From positions 4,278,001 through 4,342,000 of the forward strand of contig OY744461.1 in the NCBI GenBank assembly GCA_963556145.1: a stretch of 64,000 bases of DNA, given 5' to 3'. The notes below the pieces were generated by a model, which searched no databases, was not told the DNA's origin, and saw only the letters and a list, made by a program, of their open reading frames with translations. A program made the translations under genes and the position numbers. Below, one piece after another: positions 34,052 to 46,000 of this stretch. This DNA comes from Hygrocybe punicea. Its lineage: Eukaryota; Basidiomycota; Agaricomycetes; Agaricales; Hygrophoraceae. The number at the start of each line of letters is the position of its first letter. Within the stretch, counting starts at the first letter, position 1.

Positions 34052-36750
34052 ATGCCTTCATCTCAGAAACGGTGAATACTGCGTTTGTCCTGCTTAACAT
34101 GAACTGATAACTGTCATTTTGTACGGCCAGTTCGCCTGGCAAATCTTCGAAAAGAAAAGTTGCCATAGTCAAGTCTCCTGATAGTACCCCGAGTCCCAAG
34201 CCATGAGTCGTTTCCCCCTTCTTCGTGTGTTTCCCTTTACATCTTTCCACCAGTCAACAAGCTGGCAAAAAGCGCAAAGTCGCCATTTCTGTCATTTCGT
34301 CTGATTCTGATGTGTTCGTATTTTTATATGCTGTTACATGCTGTTTGTCTGACTGCCTTGTACATATACGTTAGCCAAATTATTGACACGTCAGCATCCC
34401 CTTCAAAGAAAAAGAAATCATCCACGTCTAGCCCTGCCCCAGGCTCCGAGGCATACGCGAAGCTTCCAGCAGTATCTGTTTCGTAAGCATTTAGTTTGTG
34501 CAATGCTTGTCGACGACTTCACTTTCTTTCTCTTGTCAGGCCAAAAGTTGATACCGCCTTGTTTCAAACTAAGCAATCGTTTGAGTTTGGTAGTGATGAC
34601 GACGCTGATATCTCCCCTGGGGATGGACCGAGGTTTGCTATTTTTTCTAACATGCTCTATTTTTCATCATGCGCCTTTTCCATCAGCTCGTCTGCAATGA
34701 AGGTGAAGGTCAAGGTAACCAAGGAGAAGTTGAAGCGCAGCAACGGTCAGCGTGAGGATGTTGAAGTTTCTGCCAAAGAGGATAAATTGAGGTCTAACAC
34801 ATTGTTACGAGATCCACTTATTCTGACGTGCATTTATAGTTCTCCTGTGTTGAAGGCCAAAGCAGCAAGTGGAAATGGCAAGTCTACCCCCAAGAGGCAT
34901 AGGCAGGAGTTGGTGAAAAAGACCAGAGATAGCGAGACGGAGGATCTGTTGCCAGCGCCGTGAGTTTGCTGTCTTGCTCCACATATTTTGGAATACCACC
35001 TGTTGTCTCTAGTTCTCAAACGAAGCCTTGTGAAGTCTCCACCATGCCTGTCAGGCCCCGCTCCAGGTAAATATAGCTAAACCTGCCGAATTCCGTGCCT
35101 AACGTTCGTTATACAGCCGCAATAAAGTTATGTCTGAAAAAGCTCGCATTACAGAAGAGCAGTACATTCGTTCACTTCACTTCCTTTGCCATTGTTATTA
35201 CTTAGATCTCACAGGCGCTCTGGTGCAAAAACAAGATCTCAAGTGCCGCGTATTCAAGTTGAGACCACTGTTGATACCAGCGAAGTACATCCTTCGCCCA
35301 CTGACAAATTGTAGGATTTATCCCAAATGCATGTTGTAAAATTTGCTGATTATTCTCGCAGGACTGGCGATCTGAGTTCTCCTGCATCCCCGGTTGTAAA
35401 AATTGAAAATTCTTTAGAGTATGTGCTCCGTCGTTTTTTGTTACTTTAAATAATTTAAACTGTCTACCGGTCCAGGCCTCCCATCACTGAGCAACCAGGA
35501 AATGATCTTCCTGGTGGTGCTGAGCCCGACAAGCATTCCGACGGTGATGTTTCTGATGGTGCATCCGCATCAAGCGACGCCGTTTCCCAGGGGAATGCAT
35601 CTGAACCTTCTGATGCTGCGGCTAGCGCCAATGAAGCGGCTGAAGAGGATGCCTTGAGTGGTGTGATGTGCAAGACCTTGCAAGATCCAAAACTATATCA
35701 CATCTATAAGAATCTCCCGAAACTCAGGTGATGTGTTACCGTTGTCTATCCATTTGATGTTAACACTTTTGCAGTCACTTCTGCGACGTTCAACCATTTT
35801 CTCTCAACTCGGAAAATGGATCTCCACGTATCAAGCTCTCGAATCTCATCAAGGGGCTATCAGAGTCTGTTACCAAGTATGTCTCTAATTGTTATAACAT
35901 TTCCCTGTTTACGTTTTGCATAGGTCTCTAATGAAAGGCCTTGTTTTCGAAAAGTCTGGTTTTTTTGTCAATACAAGCCGAATCCATCCCAATGTCCTTA
36001 CAGTGGAATCGCGTCGCTTGAAGATTGCTGGAACCAATAACTACGCGGTTGGAATAATGCTAGGGGTCGCAACAGAATGTTTTCTTGTTAACGAGAGCAC
36101 TGCAGGCTCTCAGTTTGCATCTTATCCTGTGCGCAAGATAACGATTGTTCCTTTCGCCCAGGAAATGCGTCGTGATACCTCACTCTGGGGAAAATTGTTC
36201 AGCTTTCGGGTTGTGACTGGCTCCGTCTCCTCTTTTGGTATATCTTTCTTGACCCGAAGGCAGCGTAACTATTATACGTCTCTTGTATATCTTTTCGGTC
36301 ATTGATGGTCTCTCATTTTACAGAGGCGAGTGCTCCGCCTTCGCCAAGTAAATTGGGTGGCCTTTTCATGACTGTGCCAGGCCCAGCTTCCAGGTCTCTG
36401 GGTCAAGGACAGCAGTCATATTATCCAGCCTCGCGTGCATTTGATGAGCAAAGTATAGTTATAACTTCTCATTCACACACCAATTCACTAATCTATGTCT
36501 CGTATTTGCAGTACCTATATATGATGGTCGTGCTAAGGCAGGCCGCCCCTTCCTCTTCTCGGATAAAGACTTCCGAGACCTATCCACTTTCCCTCTATAC
36601 AAGCGGGGCACACAGGATCTTCCTGAGAATGCATTGGTGGCAGTCGGCTACACCCTGAGCACTTATTTCGGGGAGCGATCTGGTTTGACGGTCCTTTCTT
36701 CCAATGTTCAATTTGCCATTTTCCTTGGTGTAGCAGATCCCCAGGTTTAA
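34052..36750 (+). CDS. multi-exon nuclear-like protein of unknown function
   Basis: A chain of short exons. The proposed start is ATG 34052 (MPSSQKR). Basic and Ser-rich exons follow, with lysine runs that look like nuclear localisation signals (GKKRKV, SKKKKS). Acidic and Lys/Glu exons lie at 34540-34950. An Asp/Ala/Ser-rich exon spans 35476-35727. The conserved C-terminal part runs from about 35775 to 36750, with KGLVFEKSGFF, a middle exon 35925-36240 and the final segment FPLYKRGTQDLPENALVAVGYT. Stop TAA is at 36748-36750. Most junctions are good GT-AG; the one near 34200 was not resolved and could be a defect. The C-terminal block resembles expanded Agaricomycete families of unknown role. 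Confidence 0.5.
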
Positions 36751-37056
36751 GTAGGGCAATTGCCTTTGTTCCGTATATAGTTTGTAGCTGTCAACTGCCG
36801 TTGTTTGAGAGCTATTATAGCGTGTGCATGTCAGATAATGAAAGGGATAAACTGGCACCGGAACAGCCCACTTATCGACCCTGCGTTCACATCCGTTCGT
36901 ATATGCACACGTTGTGGGCGATGCGTTTGACACGGCGCAGGTTTGACATCTATGGTGTTCAATCTGCAATTATGTCACAACCCGCGACTTATTGTCCTCG
37001 CTGTTGCTCCATCGTCGTCGTCGGCCTCGTCAGTTGGCGTCGTTGTCGTCGCATCC

Positions 37057-37111
37057 ACCTCGCAAACATCACGCGCATGTCAAATGACACGGCCATCTGC
37101 ATTCGCGAGGT
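37057..37111 (+). repeat. CTCGCGAA palindromic module, copy h
   Basis: ACCTCGCAAA, centre GCATGTCAAATGACACG, right arm TTCGCGAGGT. Preceded by a GTCGTCGTC tract (37010-37055). Tandemly duplicated with copy i at a 141-bp period, including the downstream GCAGCAGGGAGAGGGG. Confidence 0.75.
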
Positions 37112-37197
37112 GTTAGGGAGACAAGGTAGAGGCTGCGCAGCAGGGAGAGGGGCGGGGACTTGTCGTCCTCGTCACCTTTCTCATCGGCCCTGTGTTC

Positions 37198-37253
37198 ACC
37201 TCGCGAACCATCGTGCGCGCGTCAATTGACGCGGCCGTCCACATTCGCGAGGT
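37198..37253 (+). repeat. CTCGCGAA palindromic module, copy i
   Basis: ACCTCGCGAA, centre CGCGTCAATTGACGCG (perfect 16-bp palindrome), right arm TTCGCGAGGT. The CpG-richest and probably least decayed copy. Confidence 0.8.
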
Positions 37254-37682
37254 ATGCTGGGGAAGCAGGGGGCTGGGCAGCAGGGAGAGGGGTGGGGACT
37301 TCTCTCGCTGTTGTGTTTGCCCCATCTATCGTCGTTGTCATTGCCCGTCGAGGTTGCAGTTAGTAGAGGTCGGGTAATAAGGGGGTGGGTCACTCACCTG
37401 GGCTGGTGGGCACACCACCCTTTCAGGTGGTTGAGGCTGCCCTCACACCAACCCCTCCTGGCCTCCCAGGCCGTCCTCTTCTCGACTTGCTCGCAGCCGT
37501 CTTCGCAGTCACCTGAACCAACTCGTCAGCGCGTCAGCGTCTAAAACTGTCAACACAAACCTTCTTCTGCGCCGTCTTTGCACTCGATGTCTTTTTCATT
37601 GGAGTGACCTTCGTCGCAGCAGCCTTCTTCACCGGCGCTGGTGCCTTCTTCACTGTGCTAGCCCTCTTCGTTGTCGCTGTAC

Positions 37683-38305
37683 TCATCGTCTTCGCTTTCT
37701 TGGCAGCAAGCGATTCGCTGGAGCCGCCTTCCGGGTCCCACTCGTTGGCTTGGCCTTGACCGGTGCAGCCACCTTCTTCGCCGTCGACACAGGTTTCTTC
37801 GCCGTCACAGGCTTGGAGTTCTGCATCACATCATCAGTCAACGCAAACCCTCTTCCTTCATACTCACCTCCTTTGCTGCATCGGCCCTCGCTTTGGGAGC
37901 TAGCTTGATTTTATCCGATGGTCCCTTTGGCAACAAAAACGTGCCCTTCTCCGCACCAGTAGTAATCGCCCGGTTCAGCTGATACAGGTTGGCCGCAGAC
38001 ATGGCCAGGTTGTACACGTCCTCGGCATACTGATAACCCAATCATCAGCGAGTGACCCTGCCAATCCATCACTCGTACAGACCTTCTTGATGGTGTTGCA
38101 CGATACGCCCGCCCGCGCTTCCTCTGGATGGGTGGCAATGCATTCCTAGGAAACCTTAGCTTAGCATAACATTGCAATTCCCATGCGCACGACGTACAAT
38201 CATTGATGATGTCTTTCGTGACGCAGCAGCCTTGGCAGTCTTGGATACTGGTTTCTTCACAGTCGTCTTCTTGGCCTCACTCTCCCTTGTGACTTTTGGT
38301 AGCAT
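37683..38305 (-). CDS. linker histone H1, C-terminal tail frameshifted
   Basis: Four exons on the minus strand: 38305-38198, 38145-38083, 38029-37868 and 37820-37683, giving 156 residues. Exons 2-3 encode most of an H15 globular domain (IATHPEEARAGVS, TIKKY, MSAANLYQLNRAIT, GAEKGTF, LPKGPS), followed by a Lys/Ala/Pro tail. H1 binds linker DNA at the nucleosome. Oddities: the usual HPPF/W segment before helix 1 is missing, leaving MIECIA directly after the basic N-terminus. The frame ends early in LLPRKRRR, while a neighbouring frame continues as a normal H1-like tail (VKKAPAPVKKAAATK, then an AT-hook-like SRRGRPGRPGG after an intron) to TGA at 37423-37425. That suggests a one-base frameshift near 37715-37735, or a sequence error. 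Confidence 0.85.
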
Positions 38306-38916
38306 GTGGCAGTGTTGGTGAAGGTGCTGGTGCTGGCAAGGCTAAATACCGGCGGTAGTGCTGGTGGTGATAGGTGAAGGAAGGACTTAGAAATTTTATT
38401 GAGTACGAAACTTAGATGTTACCAGGTGTCACGCTTGCGGTCACAGTTCCGAGCGTTGCCTTTGCACAATGCGTTATCTCTGGCAAATTTTACTTTCTGT
38501 ATCCATCTGTTGCTTATCGCAAAGCCCACTTGCATCTGCACCGTGTGCCACATTATCACCGGCTAGCACTGGCTGTCACCTGAGTTTTTGTTCAATGTGC
38601 GTCCGTCATTTCTCATTTTTGTTTGGTATCGTTTCATGTTACAATCACAGACAATCGCCTTTGGTAGATGCTATTCGACAATCAGTGAGTGTTTCCATCC
38701 TTACCCTGTTCCTTGTGTCTTCATTTTGTTCCGATGCTTTCAGAATCAATTGTCATTTGTTGCAAATGAAATTCCATTTTCGCAGCTAGTTGTAAGTGTA
38801 TTGATATTTCTCGTTATGCGCTTCTCATTTCTTTCTAGGTTCCTTTAATGATATCAGCCTCATGTAGTGTTCGTCAGTCTCCGTTGACCATGCCGTGCAG
38901 GTCAATTGTCCCCTGC
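38306..38916. other. no supported gene
   Basis: Upstream region of the H1 gene on one side and of the Helitron on the other. No promoter motif or element end could be recognised. Confidence 0.4.
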
Positions 38917-39355
38917 AGGTGTTTATCTGGGTGTCGGTTAAATGCCCCTCGTGGGTGTCTGTTAAATACCCCCCGCGGATGTCTATCTGTTGCCCCCTGT
39001 GGGTGTCTATCTGTTGCCCCCTGTGGGTGTCCATTTGTTGCCCCCCATGGGTGTCTGTCTGTTGCCCCTTGCGGGTGTCTGTTAAATGCCCCTCGTGGGT
39101 GTCTGATAATTGTCCCCAGCGGATGTCTATTAATTGCCTCCCATAAGTGTCTGTTAGCTGCCCCCTGTGGGTGTCTGTTAAATGCCCCTTGTGGGTGTCT
39201 GTTGTTTGCATGCCAGTGTTTGTCTGTTGCCCCTCATGGGTGTCCGTCTGTGTCCTCTCACAGGCATCTGCTAATAGCCCCCCGTATGTCTCTGTCTGTT
39301 GGCCCCAGCATGACTCTGTCTGTTCGCCCCCTCAGGTGTCTCTTAATTAGCCCCC
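38917..39355. repeat. 24-bp minisatellite upstream of the Helitron
   Basis: About 18 units of GTGTCTGTTAAATGCCCCTC plus GTGG, mostly exactly 24 bp, degenerating at the 3' end. Because 24 is a multiple of three, all plus-strand frames stay open for long stretches. In the Helitron frame each unit reads as a Cys-containing octapeptide such as CLLNAPRG or CLSVAPCG. Confidence 0.9.
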
Positions 39356-39528
39356 CAGGGTTTGCTTCAACTGCGATGTGCAGGTTGGTTCACCTCAGTG
39401 GGAGTTGGTCTATCATGCCACGGAGGTTTCCTTTGATCACAATTTACCGGTCAATTACCCCTCAGGGGTCTCCGTTATTTGCCCCCCATGAGTTTCCTTT
39501 GACCAACCCCATTAAAACTGAATATAGG

Positions 39529-41079
39529 ATGATGTGGGTTTCATTCGTGCATCAATTATATGCACAACTCTACATATGTGCAATTCAGTTCCTTCTTGTA
39601 CCAGAACACAATGTTGCTTCTGAGTGTTGCACACTATCACTTGTTTTAAAACGGAATCTGATGTTTTGCCATGATTACTGTGCGCTGCTTGCACGTTCAA
39701 ATTCCCCTGCAAGCATTTCAAAACTGTGTAAGTATGCTGGCAAGAAGAAAGGCTTGCTCCCTTCAACCTTGGAAGCTTTTCATTTGGCAGGACATCGACT
39801 GCCTCCTAGCCTCAATCTACACTGGTTATTTGTCACACAAGATCTGCTGTCACTCTGTCGACCACATTACACTTTTGAGATAATTCAACATTATTTTCCC
39901 TCACACTTACCATGTTTTGCATTATTTCATGCCAAATGTAAATGCTCTTCCTCTCTCAGTGTGCCTCAACAGGAAATGATAATTCAAGGTCAAGACAAAC
40001 ATGTAGTTCTTGTTGGTGGGGGGAGGTCACATCTATTTCCTGCCAGTGAAATCTTGCCATTTATTCAAAGCAGTGATGATAACATAAATCCAAATTCTGT
40101 TTTCACTTTTGTTGATCACCTTGACAATGATGGTTTGAGGTCATATCCTGTCATGCAGAAGTTTATTCATGCAAATGTACCATTGCTTAACCTCATTCCA
40201 TATATTCCTGTTCGAATGGTGCACAAACTTGCTCACATCCATCATATTTCTATTGGCTCTCATGTACCTAAAGCAAATTTACTGACATACTTTGAAGACC
40301 ACCACTGTGTGAGCTGCAATTCATATGTTAGTGTCTTTTCAATAAAGCAGGGAGCAAAACCCCAACAATGGAAGCTCAAGCCTGCTGCCTTGTCTGACCA
40401 AAAATTAGACAAAAAACATGAAGGACAACGTGCTGTATATGCTGCCAAGAAAGCAGAGGAAGTGGAGTGTTTCTTTCCTCCTCCTCCTTTGTCTCAAGAA
40501 CTAGCACATACAGTTGTGTCAGACTTTTGTGGTGACTCAATGCCTAGTACATTTGAAGAGTCAGGCTGTGCTGTGTGTGGTGAGCTCATACCATTAAGCA
40601 ATTTGAGCCGATTGAAAAGTGTAAAAGGCATGCTTAGTGTTCTTGAAGCTCCAGGAGTAACGAGGATTGAAAGAAAAAAATTGAGAGAGAAAATTCGAGA
40701 ATATAAAGGACCTGTTCTAGATTACCAATGTGATAAGATTTGTGGTACCTGTCGAAGCTGTGTTAGAAAAGGAAATGTTCCCCTTCTTGCCCTAGCAAGG
40801 GGGCTTTGGCTAGGTTGTGTGCCAAAGGAACTTGCAGACCTTCGGTTTGTTGAAAAGTTGATTATAGCTCGTGTACGTCACAACTGTTGTTTTGTGCGAG
40901 TGGCATCAGGCATGAGGAAGATGACATCACATGTTGTTGCTTTCCAGTCACCGATCCCAAAGGTGTATCAAGCATTACCCCCACCTGTTGATGATCTTGA
41001 TGATGTCCTGGCTATCTTGTTTACTGGACCGTGTAAGCCAACAGAAAAAGACTTTGAACGCACACCTTTGTTAGTGTGA
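39529..41079 (+). pseudogene. Helitron N-terminal segment (DUF6570-like)
   Basis: Begins at ATG 39529 after the minisatellite, although the frame is open from 38848. From about 40560 there is a Cys-rich region: CAVCGELIP, CDKICGTCRSC, then LARGLWLG and a long helix with LIIARVRHNCCFVRV, the pattern of the DUF6570 region that precedes Helitron Rep domains in fungi. The frame ends in TGA 41077-41079, but the following codons (RNHVARALEWL) continue the family sequence in the same frame. The stop is therefore most simply a CGA-to-TGA nonsense change. Confidence 0.8.
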
Positions 41080-43095
41080 AGGAATCATGTTGCAAGAGCA
41101 CTTGAATGGTTGAAGTTAAACCATGCTGATTACCATGATTTAGATATAGCGTATGATAATCTTTCAAGATATCCTGAGAATGGGCCACCTGTCTCTGTTG
41201 AGTATCGCCATAGAGAGACAAATAAAGTACCAGAAGGAACAAGTGTGTTTGACAATGATTGTGAAGATGGTACTGAGCATGGTGACTGTCCATTTGTTGT
41301 TCATGGACTGGCTGGTGAACACCTGGACACCAAGACAATCAATTCACTGAAAGGAATTGCATTAAGACATCTCAATAGTGAAGGTAAGATGTTGGCTATT
41401 GGTCACTCCTCCAAGTATGAATCTATTTATAAAAATCCAGAGCTATATCCACAAATGTTCCCTTGGTTATTTCCATATGGAATGGGTGGCATAGGTTCTA
41501 CATCATTGTCTGATAATGAACACAAGCGACATCTGCTAATGTATCATGACAAACGATTTCAAATGGACATATATTTCCCTTTTGTTGCTTTCAGTCATGC
41601 TCAAGTGAAGGCAAGCTCAACAGGTGGTTTTTTACTTGCAGATAAAGCAAAATTTGGTGAAATAAGTAGACGTCTGTTGAGTGTTGACCAAACTGTTTTA
41701 TCTTCATTGGCCAAGAGGTTGTCAGATGGAGAGATTGTGAAACCAGTTAGCCAAGAAGAGAAGGATTGTTACCAGGTTGTTCGTGATTTGGATCATGTAG
41801 GAGCAAAAGTGAGTGGATCTACTACAAGCAAGAAGTTTATGAGGAATGAAATTTGGTCATTGATCTCATATTGTGGTGCTCCTTCATGGTACATCACTTT
41901 ATCTCCAGCTGATGTTAAACATCCCATTTGTTCATACTTCGCTGATACAAAGGAAAAATTTGACCCAGCAATTAGATCAAGTGATGAGCGTATCCGACTG
42001 ATCACCAAAAATCCTGTGGCTGGTGCACGTTTCTTCCACCTCATGATCAACCTTTTCATTAAGCATGTTTTGGGTGTCAATTCAGATCATCCTGGGATAT
42101 ATGGTGAGACTTCAGCTTATTATGGCACGGTTGAACAACAAGGCCGCCTCACTTTACATCTTCACATGTTGATTTGGATCCGTGGATGCTTAACACCACA
42201 AGAGATAAGGAAACGCATATTAGATCCCTCTTCAGATTTCCAGAAAAAAATTGTTGAGTATTTAGAGAGCACACACATGGGTGAATTTCTTACTGGATCT
42301 CAAGATGAAGTTCTGAAGAATATTCAAGAAGCCTCAGAATCAGCTAAGTATCTGGACCCAACCCAGACTTTGCCTGAAGCACCTCCTAGCTCCTGTTCTG
42401 AAAAGTGTGGCAGTTGTGATATGTGCCAAGCTTTGAGAATGTGGGAAGATAGGTTTAAGTCAGTAGTTGATGACATTTTAGCCAAATCTAATATACATCA
42501 TTGTTCCACCAATAGAAATAAAGATGGTTCTCAAAACAAATCACGTCAGTATGTGGGGTGCTTGGATAACAAGTGGGGAAAATGTAAGGCAAGATTTCCT
42601 CGTCCATTATTCAGCCACACTGAAGTTGATCCAGAAACTGGAGCTCTTAATATGAAAAAGGCAGAGCCCATGATAAATACTATTACCCCTCTGCTTACTT
42701 ATCTAACTCGCTCTAACACAGATGTAACAAGTCTGAAGTCTGGAACTGCAATTAAAGGTGTGATACTTTATGTGTCAGACTACATTACCAAAATTGCCTT
42801 AAAAACTTATGTTATATTTGACACAGTCCGTGCTATATTTCAGAAGAACAGTGAGATGCTGGGCGGTAGTGAAACTCAAAAGGAAAAAGCACGTCGACTC
42901 ATGACCAAAATTGTCAATAATCTAAGTGCTAAGATGGAAATTGGTTCACCAATGGCTTGTCTGTATCTTTTACAAAATCCTGATCACTACACAACTACCA
43001 CTTTGCTCCATTTTTTTGGCAAACATATGTACATGAGGCACGAAAGGCTTGGAATTCTGAAGACAATCTGGAGCAGGCTGAAAAGGTGGCATTGA
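41080..43095 (+). pseudogene. Helitron Rep (HUH endonuclease) segment
   Basis: Continues the frame of the preceding segment. The Helitron_like_N region includes MFPWLFPYG and CGAPSWYITLSPADV. The HUH metal-binding motif is LHLHMLIW (His codons at 42157 and 42163). The two-tyrosine motif is YVSDYITK (Tyr codons at 42769 and 42781), where the tyrosines would nick and hold the DNA strand during rolling-circle transposition. At 43011-43017 a run of seven T shifts the frame; with one more T it reads HFFWQTYVHEARKAW, the expected family sequence. A homopolymer sequencing error is possible. Confidence 0.9.
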
Positions 43096-46000
43096 TCAAA
43101 CGCAGAGGTGCTATTATTGGATTATCACCTGTATATGATTATATATACCGCCCCAAAGAACTGGCTGATATGTGCTTATATGATTGGATAAGTCGATGCA
43201 AACGTGAGAAGTTTTCCAAGCCTAAAGCAAGTCAGAAAGACTGTACAGCAGAATTTGTCACTGATGGCAATGACAAGTATGACGTATTTAAAGATGATAC
43301 AGATGTTTCTGACACTCAACATGACAGGAATTCAGTGTCCACAACTAGCTTGGAAGCTAATATAGTAGACCATTCTGAACTTAAATCTGATGTCACAACA
43401 AACAGTTGTTCTCCTGCTGGCTTATTTGCCTTTCTTTCCACACATCCACTTCAAAATTCACATGGAACCCGATGTGTTCAGGAGAAAAGTGCACAAATTC
43501 CTACCTTTATAGGAGCTACTTTACCACGATGTGATCAAGGTGATCGTGAATATTATTGCTCAGCTATGCTATCTTTGTTCAAACCTTGGCGGTCAGGGTT
43601 TGATTTGAAAACTAAAGATCAATCTTGGGATGAGTCTTTTTTAGCATATAAATTCAGTTGTAGACAAGTTGAACTCATGGAAAATTTCAATATAAGGTAT
43701 GAGTGTTTAGATGCTCGTGATGACTTCCATGCTCAACTTCGCAAGGGTTCAACAATTTTACCAAGTTGGAGTGAGGGCTATGATCTTACAATGGATCATG
43801 ATGATGATATATTACATGAGCTTGACAATCACAAAGATGATGATAAATTTGCAATGTTATGTGGAGAGTTTGATGCTGATTTTACTGCAATTGGTAAGAG
43901 GGAGATAAAACGTCAACATGACATGGCAACTATGCAGGCTGTAATGACTCAAACAGGTTGGACAGAAGCAGTGCTAGCAGAGCCTTTCAGGGTTGAGGTA
44001 ACACCTCCTGATATTATCCAATCTGGAAGTCAATGGAAAGCTGCTGTGCAAAAGAAAAGACAAGATCTACTTGAACGACATGCAGAAAACCTGCCATGTA
44101 ATGTCAATAGTCAGCTACCAACACATACTTCATTGAGCCATAATGTTGTCAAAATTGTTGATAAGTCATATCTTGAAAAAAATTGTCAATCTGGTACTTT
44201 GAGGTTAGCAATAGATAGCGTTGTTGAGGAGTTCCACCTAAATCAAGAACAACAAAGAGCATTTAAAATTGTTTCCCATCATGCCTTTATTGATTCATCT
44301 GATCAGTTGAAAATGTATATTGGTGGGATGGGTGGCACAGGTAAAACTCAAATTTTGAAAGCATTGGTCCAGCTTTTTAAGACCAAAAAAGAAAGGCACC
44401 ATTTTGTTATTGTGGCACCAACTGGATCTGCTGCTGCACTGTTGGCAGGTTCAACTTATCATTACATGTTTGGATTAAATGAAAAAACTGATGAATGTAT
44501 ATCAAGTAAGCAACTTGCACAGTTGAGGTCACAAATGCAGGGAGTTGATTATATTTTTTTTGATGAAGTTTCAATGTTGTCTTGTCGAGATATGTACCGT
44601 ATCAGTGCAAGAATGGCAAAGATTTTCAATGAAACTGAACTACCATGGGGAGGATTAAATATGATCTTTGCAGGGGATTTTGCTCAATTACCCCCTGCAA
44701 TTGGAAAAGAAAATGCATCTCTTTATAGTAGATCAGTTGGAGCTAGTTCAACTAATCTCTTGGATCAGGAAGCTGCTATTGGAAAGGCTCTGTGGCACCA
44801 GGTTACTACTGTTGTAATACTGCGTGAGAACATGAGGCAAAGACTTCAAACAAAAGAAGATGCTCAGCTTCGACTAGCTTTAACAAACATGCGATATAAA
44901 GCTTGTACTGCTGAAGATATTGTATTTCTGCGTACTCGAATATCCAGCAATATACCTGGACATGTATCAGTGAAACATAAGGAATTTAGACAGGTCTCAA
45001 TCATTACTGCATTTAATATTCACAAAGATGAGATTAATCGCCTTGGGTCTTTGAGATTTTCTAAGGAGACATCTCAGCCACTTGTTGATTTTTTTTCTGA
45101 AGACTCAATCACTTCATCACAAGAAAGAAAAAAAGGCCAGAAGTTTTCTCATCATAAAGCCAAAAAACTCCATGTATTATCAGATAGTGTGCAGAATATT
45201 CTATGGAATCAACCACATAGTTCCAATGCTAAATGTATTCCTGGAAAACTATCTTTATGTGTTGGAATGCCTGTCATGATTCGCAATAATAGTGCAACAG
45301 AACTCTGCATTACACGAGGCCAAGAAGGCACAGTGTATTGCTGGCAGTCAATGAAAGGCTCGAAAGGTCAAAGAATACTGGATACTCTGTTTGTAAAGCT
45401 GATTAATCCTCCACAATCAGTTCATTTTGATGGACTTCCTGAAAATGTAGTTCCAATAGCAAGAACAAATGTCACTGTAGATTGTGCTCTTCCTAATGAT
45501 TCATCCATTACTGTTTCTCGAAGTCAGGTGGAGGTACTTCCTAATTTTTCAATGACAGATTATTCTTCACAAGGCAAAACAAGGCCTTTTAATGCAGTAG
45601 ACCTAAATAACAGTCAGTCTCATCAGTCATACTACACTGCTTTGTCAAGGAGTGCATCAGCATCAGGTACAGTAATTTTGCAAGGGTTTGATGCAAGGAA
45701 AATAACTGGAGGTGCATCTGGTGCATTACGTCAAGAGTTTCGTGAGCTAGAACTTCTAGATGAAATTGTGCGATTGAGATATGAAGGCAAGCTACCAAAT
45801 TCTGTCACAGGAGATAAGAGAAATACACTGATACAGACATTTAGAGATTGGAAAGGTGAATATTATGTTCCTGCAAAAGTTCATAAAGCTATTCGTTGGA
45901 ATAAGTCTGATTTGTTTATTGTGAATTCAGATGAAAACAATATTCCATGGAAAATCCTAGGAAAGAAGCAAATTGTTCCAAAGATTGTCACTCCCAAGTC

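Noticed and set aside
38917..39355. CRISPR-like array
   Set aside because: Units are contiguous 24-bp tandem repeats without unique spacers, in a eukaryotic genome.
38848..39528. Upstream extension of the Helitron frame as a real N-terminus
   Set aside because: The segment is mostly the 24-bp minisatellite, which is open in several frames; ATG 39529 after the repeat is the simpler start. Kept as a finding, not as coding.
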